Source: Parageobacillus thermantarcticus (GTDB lineage: Bacteria > Bacillota > Bacilli > Bacillales > Anoxybacillaceae). From it: a DNA stretch of 64,000 bases. The notes under the pieces are model-generated. The model saw nothing but the letters and a program-made list of their open reading frames with translations. It searched no databases and had not been told where the DNA came from. Shown one piece after another: positions 1 to 6,429 of this stretch. Numbering within the stretch: position 1 is the stretch's first letter; each line of letters begins with the position of its first letter. The stretch covers positions 1 through 64,000 of the forward strand of contig NZ_FOJS01000001.1 in assembly GCF_900111865.1 (NCBI RefSeq), read 5' to 3'. The position numbers were made by a program, and so were the translations under genes.

Positions 1-35
1 TCCCGCTTGTCCGCTTTTCTTCCAAAAGGAATGCC

Positions 36-311
36 TCATTCGAGACCAAAGCGTTCTGGATACTTTTTGAGTGCCTCTACCACCGTTCCAAGCATGACCG
101 TTGATTCGTGTCTCACACCTGCTCCTTCCTCGAATGTCACTTCAGCGATGACGTTCCGGTCTAAATCCAGCACACACACTTCGTACAATGAAGGCGCAAA
201 GGAAAACTCAAACACAGTCGCTTTGACAAAGAGTGGCTTCTTATATCCGGCTTCAATCCCTTTGCGAACGAATTCAGGCAACTCATCGAACGAGACGTTG
301 CGGATTTGCAT
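36..311 (-). CDS. Small hypothetical protein of the comGA element
   Basis: A 91-residue acidic protein that I do not recognise. It has no signal peptide, membrane segment or obvious motif; Phe-Glu-Phe and Cys-Val-Leu-Asp stretches suggest a compact beta-rich fold. The start is well supported because the reverse strand reads AAGGAGGTGACC just before the ATG. It overlaps the end of the upstream gene by 29 bases and lies in the leftward transcript that begins with the cro-like gene, where temperate phages keep early lytic or replication genes. An early phage protein of unknown function is the inference. Confidence 0.6.
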   Translation of the reverse strand: MQIRNVSFDELPEFVRKGIEAGYKKPLFVKATVFEFSFAPSLYEVCVLDLDRNVIAEVTFEEGAGVRHESTVMLGTVVEALKKYPERFGLE

Positions 312-477
312 GGGCGGTCACCTCCTTCGCTCGCACAAGCTGCCCGTTTTCCCAAACAAGTTCTCCGCGATCAAGTGCAGCTAAAATACGCGGAATGGAC
401 GTTTTCATGAAGAACTCAACCATAATTCGCTGAGCTTTTTTAGACGGTTGATTCATGATAACATTGTCATTCTGCAT
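283..477 (-). CDS. Small hypothetical protein of the comGA element
   Basis: A 64-residue basic protein of unknown function. It contains a Leu/Ile-rich helix around residues 26-40 followed by an Asp-Arg-Gly-Glu turn and a basic tail. The ribosome binding site (AGGGGCGAG) is weak for the ATG at 477, and an internal ATG at residue 8 is an alternative. It lies between the cro-like gene and the next small gene with the same orientation, so it is probably the second gene of the early leftward operon of the element. No family could be named. Confidence 0.5.
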   Translation of the reverse strand: MQNDNVIMNQPSKKAQRIMVEFFMKTSIPRILAALDRGELVWENGQLVRAKEVTAHANPQRLVR

Positions 478-530
478 AACATCTCGCCCCTTGTTTGTTT
501 TGAAGATGGACAGTATTTGATTAGCTCAAA

Positions 531-794
531 TCATGATGCGTCTTGTTTCGTTTTCGAAACTTGCGGTTCAATAAAAAATTCGTCAGCACTAATGCCTAGA
601 GTCATGCAAATCAAACGCACTTCGCTTAATGAAAAATCGCCGCCGGTGCCATTTAGATTTTGGTTGAGTGCGTATCTTGACTTGTTAAGCAATTTAGCTA
701 ATTCAGCCTGCGTCATGCCAATTTCATTTAAGTATGCTTTTAACTTCGTATATGGAGCATGACGTCTTTTTATTTCTTTTTTCATACCCATATC
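531..794 (-). CDS. Cro-like helix-turn-helix regulator
   Basis: A single-domain XRE/Cro-type DNA-binding protein of 87 residues. The helix-turn-helix is visible in Met-Thr-Gln-Ala-Glu-Leu-Ala-Lys-Leu-Leu followed by Ser-Arg-Tyr-Ala-Leu-Asn-Gln, then the usual 'Leu-Gly-Ile-Ser-Ala-Asp-Glu-Phe-Phe' end. The start at 794 is chosen because GGTGATC lies at correct spacing; a GTG at 803 is possible. It is the first gene of the leftward transcript and faces the CI-type repressor gene, the standard lysis/lysogeny arrangement. A Cro-like role (repressing the repressor promoter, starting lytic expression) is inferred from this layout and size. Confidence 0.8.
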   Translation of the reverse strand, partial: DMGMKKEIKRRHAPYTKLKAYLNEIGMTQAELAKLLNKSRYALNQNLNGTGGDFSLSEVRLICMTLGISADEFFIEPQVSKTKQDAS

Positions 795-811
795 GATCAC
801 CACCCCTCCAT

Positions 812-827
812 GTTTCGTATTCGAAAC
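812..827. promoter_or_regulatory. Operator-like palindrome in cro leader
   Basis: GTTTCG-TATT-CGAAAC is a perfect 16-base inverted repeat lying just downstream of the inferred cro start site. The half-site TCGAAAC recurs at 859-865 (reverse) and 911-917, so it is a good candidate for the CI or Cro recognition sequence. Confidence 0.6.
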
Positions 828-842
828 TCAACTTCTGATTCA

Positions 843-871
843 AATATACTATTTATATGTTTCGAAGTCAA
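843..871 (-). promoter_or_regulatory. Promoter of the cro-like operon
   Basis: On the reverse strand TTGACT (871-866) and TATATT (848-843) are separated by exactly 17 bases, a strong sigma-A promoter reading leftwards into the cro-like gene. The spacer carries a CGAAAC half-operator, consistent with repression by CI. Confidence 0.75.
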
Positions 872-902
872 CTACTTTTTTATCATTTTTTTGCAAAAAA
901 TA

Positions 903-931
903 TTGCGGTATCGAAACCGATACCGTATAAT
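903..931 (+). promoter_or_regulatory. Promoter of the CI-type repressor gene
   Basis: TTGCGG (903-908) and TATAAT (926-931) are 17 bases apart. The spacer is almost wholly made up of the 20-base palindrome at 906-925. Transcription would begin near 938, so the ATG at 930-932 cannot be the repressor start. Confidence 0.75.
906..925. promoter_or_regulatory. Operator palindrome inside repressor promoter
   Basis: CGGTATCG-AAAC-CGATACCG is a perfect palindrome that fills the space between the -35 and -10 boxes. A protein bound here would block RNA polymerase, so it is the likely site of autoregulation or of Cro action. Confidence 0.65.
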
Positions 932-933
932 GT

Positions 934-951
934 GTTTAGATGTATCTAAAC
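934..951. promoter_or_regulatory. Second palindrome at the repressor start site
   Basis: GTTTAGAT-GT-ATCTAAAC is a perfect 18-base palindrome lying over the predicted transcription start. Its sequence differs from the CGAAAC sites, so it may serve a different regulator or form a small hairpin at the 5' end of the mRNA. Confidence 0.55.
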
Positions 952-974
952 TAAATAAAAAGGAGGTGAGTAAA

Positions 975-1637
975 ATAGCGGAATATTCGTTTGGTAAAAA
1001 ATTAAAAGCGTTAAGAACATCAATGAATTTAACACAAGAAGGACTGGCGAAAGCTCTTAATACCAAATATGGGACAAACTTTAATAAGGGTATGATCTCA
1101 AAATGGGAAAACGATAAAGAAGAACCTAGAATCGACTCTGTGCGATACATAGCAGACTTTTTTGGTATGTCGTTGGATGAAATTCTAGGCTTAAAAGATA
1201 ATGAATTAAGTATGTATGAAGTAATAAACAAGGATTTTTCAAACATTACAAACATTCCTATTGTCGGAACTATTGCTGCTGGGCAACCTATACTTGCTGA
1301 ACAAAATATCGAGGGATACATGCCAATCCTTTCATCTTTCTTAAATAAACATAAAGAGTATTTTTATTTGAAGGTAAAAGGCAATAGTATGAATTTAGAG
1401 TTCCCAGAAGGTTCTTATGTTCTTGTGGAGAGAACCAGCACGGTTGAAAACGGCTCAATCGCTGTGGTGTTAGTGAACGGCTACGAAGCCACAGTGAAAA
1501 AAGTATCGATAAACAAAAATATAATCACTCTTATTCCGATGAGTAACGATCCATCTTACCAACCGCAAATATATGACATCATGAAAGATGAGGTTAAGAT
1601 TATTGGTAAAGTTGTACAAGCTGTAAAAATTTATTAA
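975..1637 (+). CDS. CI-like phage repressor with S24 peptidase domain
   Basis: A 220-residue repressor: an XRE helix-turn-helix at about residues 5-72, then a LexA/CI-type S24 autopeptidase domain. The self-cleavage site is Ala102-Gly103 (Thr-Ile-Ala-Ala-Gly-Gln-Pro), the nucleophile Ser138 (Gly-Asn-Ser-Met) and the general base Lys175 (Ala-Thr-Val-Lys). From the family, RecA-stimulated cleavage after DNA damage would inactivate it and induce the element. The start is odd: AAAGGAGG is followed 8 bases later by ATA-GCG-GAA, exactly where ATG-GCG-GAA would be expected. A GTG at 966-968 overlaps the ribosome binding site itself. AUA initiation, or a start-codon mutation, is therefore likely. Confidence 0.85.
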   Translation: MAEYSFGKKLKALRTSMNLTQEGLAKALNTKYGTNFNKGMISKWENDKEEPRIDSVRYIADFFGMSLDEILGLKDNELSMYEVINKDFSNITNIPIVGTIAAGQPILAEQNIEGYMPILSSFLNKHKEYFYLKVKGNSMNLEFPEGSYVLVERTSTVENGSIAVVLVNGYEATVKKVSINKNIITLIPMSNDPSYQPQIYDIMKDEVKIIGKVVQAVKIY

Positions 1638-1658
1638 ATCTCTAGCACTAGGGATTTA
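1635..1658. promoter_or_regulatory. Inverted repeat across the repressor stop codon
   Basis: TAAATC-T-CTAG-CA-CTAG-G-GATTTA forms a 24-base dyad overlapping the stop of the repressor gene and preceding the terminator at 1671. It could be an operator or a recombinase-related site upstream of the integrase gene. Confidence 0.35.
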
Positions 1659-1670
1659 ATCAAAACAGGT

Positions 1671-1700
1671 GGGCAGGCAACATGCCCGCCCTCCTTTTTT
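1671..1700 (+). terminator. Intrinsic terminator after the repressor gene
   Basis: GGGCAGGCA and TGCCCGCCC pair around an ACA loop with one mismatch, and are followed by CTCCTTTTTT. It separates the repressor gene from the recombinase gene, although the recombinase ribosome binding site follows at once, so some read-through is likely. Confidence 0.75.
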
Positions 1701-1717
1701 CAAGGAGGCGAAACACA

Positions 1718-3169
1718 TTGAGAACAGCACTATACATTCGTGTCAGTACAGAGGACCAAGCACGGGAAGGATATTCGATTCAAGCGCAAAAGAACAAATT
1801 AGAAGCATACTGCGTTTCCCAAGGATGGGATATTGCAGGATTTTATGTTGATGATGGGTATAGCGCAAAAGATTTAGAAAGACCCGAAATGAAACGAATG
1901 ATAAAACATATCAAGCAAGGATTGATCGATTGCGTTTTGGTATATCGACTCGATCGCTTGACACGTTCCGTGCTAGACTTGTACAAACTCCTTGAACTAT
2001 TCGAGAAGCACGATTGCAAGTTCAAGTCGGCTACGGAAGTGTATGACACCACAACAGCGATGGGTAGAATGTTCATTACCATCGTCGCTGCACTGGCGCA
2101 ATGGGAACGTGAAAACCTTGCTGAGCGTGTGCGGGTGGGATTACAAGAGAAGGCTCGACAAGGGAAATGGGTTACCAATAAAGCGCCGTTTGGTTATGAA
2201 ATTGACCGAGAGAACGATACGTTAAAAATTATTGAGGAAGAAGCTGCAGTGGTAAGAAAAATATTTGACTTATATATTTCTGGAAAAGGAATGAGCAAAA
2301 TAGCAGTTGAACTGAATAAATCACAAATTCGTACTAAATCGGGATTTGGATGGTGTGACAGTAAAATAAAGTATATCCTCAAGAATCCTGTTTATATCGG
2401 CACAATGCGTTACAATTATCGCGTCAATCAAGAAAATTATTTTGAGGTAAAAAACGCGGTTCCAGCAATCATTTCAGAAGAAACTTTCGAAAAGGCGCAA
2501 AAAATAATGAATAAACGTAGCAAAGTACACCCTAAAGCAGCTACAAGCGAATTTATTTTTTCGGGTATAGCCAGATGCGCTCGCTGTGGAGGCCCTCTTT
2601 CCGGAAAACATGGCTATTCAAAACGTAAAACAAAAACACACAAATTAAAAACATACTATTGCTACAACCGTCGTTACGGATTATGCGATCTGCCGTATAT
2701 GTCAGAACGATTCATTGAACAACAATTTTTAAAATTTATTGAAACTATTAAAATTCAAGATGAAATATTAGATGATTTGCAACACAACGATGAGGATGAT
2801 TCAAAAGAACGTATCAAGGCTATTCAAAACGAACTGAAATCAATTGAAAAAAGACGTGCAAAATGGCAATATGCTTGGGTAAACGAAATAATAAGCGATG
2901 ATGATTTTGCACAACGAATGAAGGAAGAAAACGAAAAAGAAGAAGAACTTAAGAAGGAACTTGAAAAGATACAACCTAAACAAGGGAAAATGCTGCCTAT
3001 AGATAAACTAAAAGAACTAGCAAAAAACATTCGTAATAACTGGGAATACATGGAGCCTCTCGAAAAGAAATCTCTGTTGCAAATGATTGTAAAAAAATTG
3101 GTTATCGATAAAATTAGCCGACAACCTAAACCAGAAAGCGTGAAAATTGTGGATATTGAATTTTATTGA
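1718..3169 (+). CDS. Large serine recombinase (phage integrase)
   Basis: A 483-residue site-specific recombinase that integrates and excises the element. An N-terminal resolvase domain (about 1-150) has the catalytic Ser10 in Tyr-Ile-Arg-Val-Ser-Thr and the Arg-rich Tyr-Arg-Leu-Asp-Arg-Leu-Thr-Arg motif. A recombinase domain follows (about 160-260), then a zinc ribbon (Cys-Ala-Arg-Cys-Gly-Gly with paired Cys further on, about 285-330) and a Glu/Lys-rich coiled coil (about 360-430). The TTG start at 1718 is preceded by AAGGAGG at good spacing. Its stop lies about 28 bases from the attachment junction in comGA, the usual place for the integrase of such elements. Enzymes of this family (A118, TP901-1 type) often target competence or sporulation genes. 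Confidence 0.93.
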   Translation: MRTALYIRVSTEDQAREGYSIQAQKNKLEAYCVSQGWDIAGFYVDDGYSAKDLERPEMKRMIKHIKQGLIDCVLVYRLDRLTRSVLDLYKLLELFEKHDCKFKSATEVYDTTTAMGRMFITIVAALAQWERENLAERVRVGLQEKARQGKWVTNKAPFGYEIDRENDTLKIIEEEAAVVRKIFDLYISGKGMSKIAVELNKSQIRTKSGFGWCDSKIKYILKNPVYIGTMRYNYRVNQENYFEVKNAVPAIISEETFEKAQKIMNKRSKVHPKAATSEFIFSGIARCARCGGPLSGKHGYSKRKTKTHKLKTYYCYNRRYGLCDLPYMSERFIEQQFLKFIETIKIQDEILDDLQHNDEDDSKERIKAIQNELKSIEKRRAKWQYAWVNEIISDDDFAQRMKEENEKEEELKKELEKIQPKQGKMLPIDKLKELAKNIRNNWEYMEPLEKKSLLQMIVKKLVIDKISRQPKPESVKIVDIEFY

Positions 3170-3177
3170 ATTGGTGT

Positions 3178-3906
3178 TTATATGCATAGGTCTATTATAA
3201 TGACCAAATGTCCTGTCATCGCAGAACGTACCGCAATTTTTGCCGTCTCGGCGTCCCGGATTTCACCGATCATCACGACGTTCGGGTCGTGCCGCAAAAC
3301 TGCTTTTAAACCATTTGCATACGTGATTCCTGCTTTCTCATTAATTTGCACTTGCAATATATTGTCGATTCGCTTTTCAACGGGATCTTCGAGTGTGATG
3401 ACATTGCGATTCCATTCGGATTGGCAGACGCGCAACAACGTATACAATGTCGTCGTCTTTCCTGACCCGGCTGGTCCTGTGAAAATAATTAACCCTTGAG
3501 GCTGCTGAAAAAGGGAAAGCAACGTTTTCGCGGCGTTGGCGAATAAAGAAAGCTGTGATAGAGGAAGAAACAAGTTTTGCGGAAGAAGCCGAATGACGAG
3601 GCTTTCATCGTAAGCGGTCGGCAATGTGGAAAGGCGCAAGTGAATGATTTCTCCATGCTGCTTCGTTTCCATCGCTCCGCTTTGCGGCCGGCGACGTTCT
3701 CCAATGTCCATTCCAGCTAAAAACTTAAAATGCGTAATAAGGCGCTCGCATATTTCTTTTGTGAGCACTTCTTTTTCCATAAGCGATCCATCTAATCGGA
3801 AACGCACTGCTGCATCGTCTTTACGCGGAACGATGTGAATGTCAGACACATGAAGTAAACTCGCTTCTTTGATGAGACGATCAGCGAGATATTCGATTTC
3901 GTTCAT
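3178..3906 (-). pseudogene. comGA: comGA, 3' part removed by element insertion
   Basis: ComGA is the traffic ATPase that powers the transformation pilus at the membrane. This remnant codes for 242 residues, against about 350 in intact homologues. It keeps the N-terminal domain, the Walker A loop (Gly-Pro-Ala-Gly-Ser-Gly-Lys-Thr-Thr, about 144-152), the Asp box, and the Walker B region with Gly-Glu-Ile-Arg-Asp. It ends soon after the Thr-Gly-His-Leu-Val motif with seven foreign residues. The lost C-terminal part includes the tail of the ATPase domain. The downstream comGB-comGG genes would be cut off from their promoter. As it stands the gene should be non-functional, and transformation should fail unless the element excises. 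Confidence 0.9.
3190..3205. other. Inferred attachment site junction (att) in comGA
   Basis: Reading comGA leftwards, the conserved GHLVI segment is intact up to about 3199. It is then replaced by unrelated codons and a stop at 3178-3180. The switch from comGA to element sequence therefore falls close to 3197. The other half of comGA should lie at the far end of the element, left of the window. The exact crossover dinucleotide cannot be fixed without the empty site. Confidence 0.6.
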
Positions 3907-3914
3907 TTGTTCAT
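3903..3914 (-). CDS. Four-codon minicistron overlapping comGA start
   Basis: The reverse strand reads AAGGGGG, six bases, then ATG-AAC-AAA-TGA. The stop of this Met-Asn-Lys mini-ORF overlaps the comGA ATG as ATGA (3903-3906). The good ribosome binding site fits the mini-ORF and is 18 bases from the comGA ATG, too far for direct use. ComGA translation would then depend on termination and reinitiation. I recall a comparable minigene in the B. subtilis comG leader but cannot verify it here. Confidence 0.5.
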   Translation of the reverse strand: MNK

Positions 3915-3985
3915 GCCATTCCCCCTTTCTGTTTTTTACATATTTCGACTCGTTTTTTTATTTTCCTGCTTCCAACATAAAAATT

Positions 3986-4006
3986 TTTCATGAACATTTC
4001 ATGAAC
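3986..4006. promoter_or_regulatory. Paired TTCATGAA palindromes between comGA and regulator
   Basis: TTTCATGAAC occurs twice, at 3986-3995 and 3997-4006, an 11-base period that puts both on the same face of the helix. Each copy contains the palindrome TTCATGAA. The pair sits in the AT-rich divergent region of comGA and the regulator gene at 4107, so an operator for that regulator or for the competence system is plausible. I found no clear AAAA-N5-TTTT ComK box. Confidence 0.45.
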
Positions 4007-4106
4007 TTTTCACGATATTGATGATAGCAGCGATAAATACCATTCCCTTCAAAAAAACCGTTGTATTATAATAAAAATGTAATGATTGGTTTAGGAGTGA
4101 AAAGGA

Positions 4107-4805
4107 ATGGAACAAACATTAAAAATTACGAACGTATTATCGGACCCAACACGCTACCATATTTATGAGTACATTATAAAAAAGCATAAGAAAGTATCGG
4201 TGCAAGAAATCGCGGAAGCGTTTAACATCCATCCAAATGTCGCGCGCCTTCATTTAACAAAACTGGAAGATGTGAATATGATCGTGTCGGAAACGCAAAA
4301 AACAGGAAAAGGAGGACGCCCAAGCCGACTTTATCGTCTATCTGACGACGTAATCCAACTTTATTTTCCGTTTCGCGATTACCAGCTTCTTTCTAAAATT
4401 GCGATACAAACAATGATGAAGCTTGGAGACGCCGGAAAACAAGCGCTTTATGAAACAGGGAAAACGTTTGGAAAAGAACTTGTTGCCCAACGAATCCCTC
4501 ATGACAAATCTCCACAGCAGCTAACGTTCGCCGAAAAAGCGGAAATCATTAAAGAGGCAGCGGAAACAGCAGGATTTTATCCGACATTGGAATATAATGA
4601 AAAAGAAAAGAAAATGTATTTACAAATTTTCAACTGTCCATTTAAAGAAATTGCTCTGCAAGAACCGGAAGTCACTTGCCAAATGCATCACGCCTTTTTG
4701 CAAGGAATGTTTGAAGTTCTTTTCCCAGACATCGAACTAGCGGAAATCGAAAATATAACGAACGGATGCGACCGTTGTTCCTACCGTGCGGACGTGGCAA
4801 AGTAA
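4107..4805 (+). CDS. Winged-helix regulator with C-terminal cysteine cluster
   Basis: A 232-residue predicted transcription factor. The N-terminal winged helix (about 5-80) contains His-Pro-Asn-Val-Ala-Arg-Leu-His-Leu and the Gly-Gly-Arg-Pro-Ser-Arg-Leu-Tyr wing typical of SufR-like (COG2345) regulators. The C-terminal half has Cys177 (Asn-Cys-Pro-Phe), Cys191, Cys221 and Cys224 (Cys-Asp-Arg-Cys), arranged like an iron-sulphur or metal site. It may therefore sense Fe-S, redox or metal status; the ligand is inference. It is transcribed divergently from comGA, with a -10 TATAAT at 4067-4072 and ribosome binding site AGGAGTG. It appears to be a single-gene unit. Confidence 0.8.
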   Translation: MEQTLKITNVLSDPTRYHIYEYIIKKHKKVSVQEIAEAFNIHPNVARLHLTKLEDVNMIVSETQKTGKGGRPSRLYRLSDDVIQLYFPFRDYQLLSKIAIQTMMKLGDAGKQALYETGKTFGKELVAQRIPHDKSPQQLTFAEKAEIIKEAAETAGFYPTLEYNEKEKKMYLQIFNCPFKEIALQEPEVTCQMHHAFLQGMFEVLFPDIELAEIENITNGCDRCSYRADVAK

Positions 4806-4840
4806 ACATGTTGCACTACGCTTAACGATACGCAAATTCA

Positions 4841-4872
4841 CCGCTTTTCTGTCGATTGCGGCAGAAAAGCGG
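4841..4872 (+). terminator. Stem-loop after the regulator gene
   Basis: CCGCTTTTCTG pairs perfectly with CAGAAAAGCGG around a 10-base loop 36 bases after the stop codon. There is only a weak T tract (TCTACGTTT), so it may be an inefficient terminator or an mRNA-stabilising stem. Confidence 0.5.
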
Positions 4873-4932
4873 TCTACGTTTGGCTGCCATCGCCAATTCA
4901 TATATCAACATCGCTTCACACTGAAAGCGTTA

Positions 4933-4962
4933 TTTACATTCATATAAATTGTACATTATAAT
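4933..4962 (+). promoter_or_regulatory. Sigma-A type promoter of the DUF2626 gene
   Basis: TTTACA (4933-4938) and TATAAT (4957-4962) with an 18-base spacer, about 40 bases upstream of the AAAGGAGGGA ribosome binding site of the next gene. Confidence 0.65.
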
Positions 4963-5004
4963 AGTTAAAGATAGGGACTTGCTTATAAAAAGGAGGGATA
5001 CATA

Positions 5005-5247
5005 ATGGATCGCATGTTCCGCGTCCTCGCATTTTGGACTGGAATTTTTGCAGTTATGTTTTATCTCGGACATATGCCTACGACCTCATTAATTTTCTTT
5101 GGTCAAACGGTGTTTTTCTTATTTCTCGGCTTTTTGAAATTGACGGAAAGAATGTACATTTATATTTTTGGGGCATACTTAACAATTTTCTTCGCTGCGT
5201 TTACGTATTGGACAACATTTATGATGGTTCCGGGAATGGGAGAATAA
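5005..5247 (+). CDS. yqgY: DUF2626 small membrane protein (YqgY-like)
   Basis: An 80-residue, very hydrophobic protein with three predicted transmembrane segments (about 5-23, 27-43 and 48-72) and little soluble sequence. Length and pattern match the Bacillaceae DUF2626 family, B. subtilis YqgY, whose function is unknown. AAAGGAGGGATACATA precedes the ATG. It has its own promoter and terminator, so it is a single-gene transcript. Confidence 0.8.
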   Translation: MDRMFRVLAFWTGIFAVMFYLGHMPTTSLIFFGQTVFFLFLGFLKLTERMYIYIFGAYLTIFFAAFTYWTTFMMVPGMGE

Positions 5248-5250
5248 AGA

Positions 5251-5286
5251 AAAAGAGCGGGAGGACGATTTCTCCCGCTCTTTTTT
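5251..5286 (+). terminator. Bidirectional terminator between DUF2626 and MidA-like genes
   Basis: AAAAGAGCGGGAG and CTCCCGCTCTTTT form a perfect 13-base stem with T and A runs on both sides. It serves the convergent genes at 5005-5247 and 5296-6429. Confidence 0.9.
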
Positions 5287-5295
5287 GCACAGTGC

Positions 5296-6429
5296 TTATG
5301 AAAATGATAAAAACTCCCGTTGCGCCCATATATGATCCCAATGAACGTTCACTCCTTTTTGCTGGATCATTACATGAAAAGCGGCACTCATCCCATCATC
5401 CATCATTAACGAACGAATTGCACGATTTTGCCGGACTTTTTCGGAAAACGGATTCTCGTCATCATGTTCTTCTAAATATTGTAATATCCCCGCTGCAAGC
5501 AAAAAGCGGTCTTGCCTTAACAGAGAAACGCATTGCCATCCCGCTTGTTCGCCGTACATCCGCAACGCGTCCCATTGAATATGGGCAGTTATATCCATTT
5601 TGCCGGGATGACAAAGCGGGTTTGCTATCAACTTGTGGCGATAATACCCTCGCAAACTTCCTTGCCGCCTTGCCGGCAATCGTAATTCTTCGTCCGTGTA
5701 GCCATAATCAATCGTAAACATGACGCAATGACGAAAAAACTTTGCTGTCTTCAAAAGAAACGTTTTCAGCGCGAGCGGCACTTCCAAACGTTGTCCCTCT
5801 GCTAAAGAAAGCTGCCTTTCGCGCAAATATTCGATAATGCGTTCATTTTCTAACGGATGTTTTTCCTCTACTAATTTGTCGCCGTCTATCGTAATAAACA
5901 GTTCATATAACGTTCCATTTTCTTTTGTGATGACATGAACGGGAAAAGCATCAAAAAACTCATTGCTAAACACAATTCCTGAAAACGAAGCGGCGTGCTT
6001 CTGAAACTCCTGTATATTTTTATATTGCTTCACTTTTTCGGAAACAGCGCCAAGCGTTTGCAGCTGTCGTGCCCGTTGCTTTAGACTTGTTTCAAGCACC
6101 GTATACGTTAGCTGCTCATACGTATTTGGGCTTTTTTCTTTCCATTCGTTCAACACGGCGCGAGCGAATTTGCCGTCTCCGCCTCCAAATTCGCAAATAT
6201 GCGGGGGGACATAATTTCTCTCAACGAGGCGAAGAAAAACAGAAGCGAACAGTTTGCCGAACACATCGGAAACATGGCTGTTCGTAAAAAAGTCCCCTTC
6301 TTTTCCTATCTGCGCTCTTTCCCTCATATAATAGCCATACCGTTCATCGTATAAAGCAAGCCGCATGTACTCTGCGTACGATAATCGCCGCTGCGCCGAA
6401 GCTTCGATCGCTTTATAAATCGGATTCAT
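5296..6429 (-). CDS. MidA/NDUFAF7-family SAM-dependent methyltransferase
   Basis: A 377-residue class I methyltransferase of the DUF185 (MidA) family; the mitochondrial member NDUFAF7 methylates an arginine of complex I. The SAM-binding motif Glu-Phe-Gly-Gly-Gly-Asp-Gly-Lys-Phe lies near residue 80. The family-typical Ser-Asn-Glu-Phe-Phe-Asp-Ala-Phe-Pro-Val appears near 153 and Phe-Thr-Ile-Asp-Tyr-Gly-Tyr near 240. Length is normal. AGAAGGAGA precedes the ATG at good spacing. The bacterial substrate is not known. It is monocistronic, ending at a bidirectional terminator. Confidence 0.85.
   Translation of the reverse strand: MNPIYKAIEASAQRRLSYAEYMRLALYDERYGYYMRERAQIGKEGDFFTNSHVSDVFGKLFASVFLRLVERNYVPPHICEFGGGDGKFARAVLNEWKEKSPNTYEQLTYTVLETSLKQRARQLQTLGAVSEKVKQYKNIQEFQKHAASFSGIVFSNEFFDAFPVHVITKENGTLYELFITIDGDKLVEEKHPLENERIIEYLRERQLSLAEGQRLEVPLALKTFLLKTAKFFRHCVMFTIDYGYTDEELRLPARRQGSLRGYYRHKLIANPLCHPGKMDITAHIQWDALRMYGEQAGWQCVSLLRQDRFLLAAGILQYLEEHDDENPFSEKVRQNRAIRSLMMDDGMSAAFHVMIQQKGVNVHWDHIWAQREFLSFS

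Noticed and set aside
759-974. Extension of the repressor frame upstream (292-residue reading)
   Set aside because: This stretch contains both divergent promoters and operators; the ATG at 930 is inside the -10 box, so it cannot be translated from the mapped promoter.
872-1321. 149-codon reverse frame opposite the repressor gene
   Set aside because: It is antisense to a clear S24 repressor and crosses the operator region, with no ribosome binding site or family features.
3920-4030. ComK box before comGA
   Set aside because: The region is AT-rich, but I found no clean AAAA-N5-TTTT pair at proper spacing.
5034-5717. 227-codon forward frame over the DUF2626 terminator
   Set aside because: It runs through a strong bidirectional terminator and antisense to the MidA-like gene; a shadow frame.
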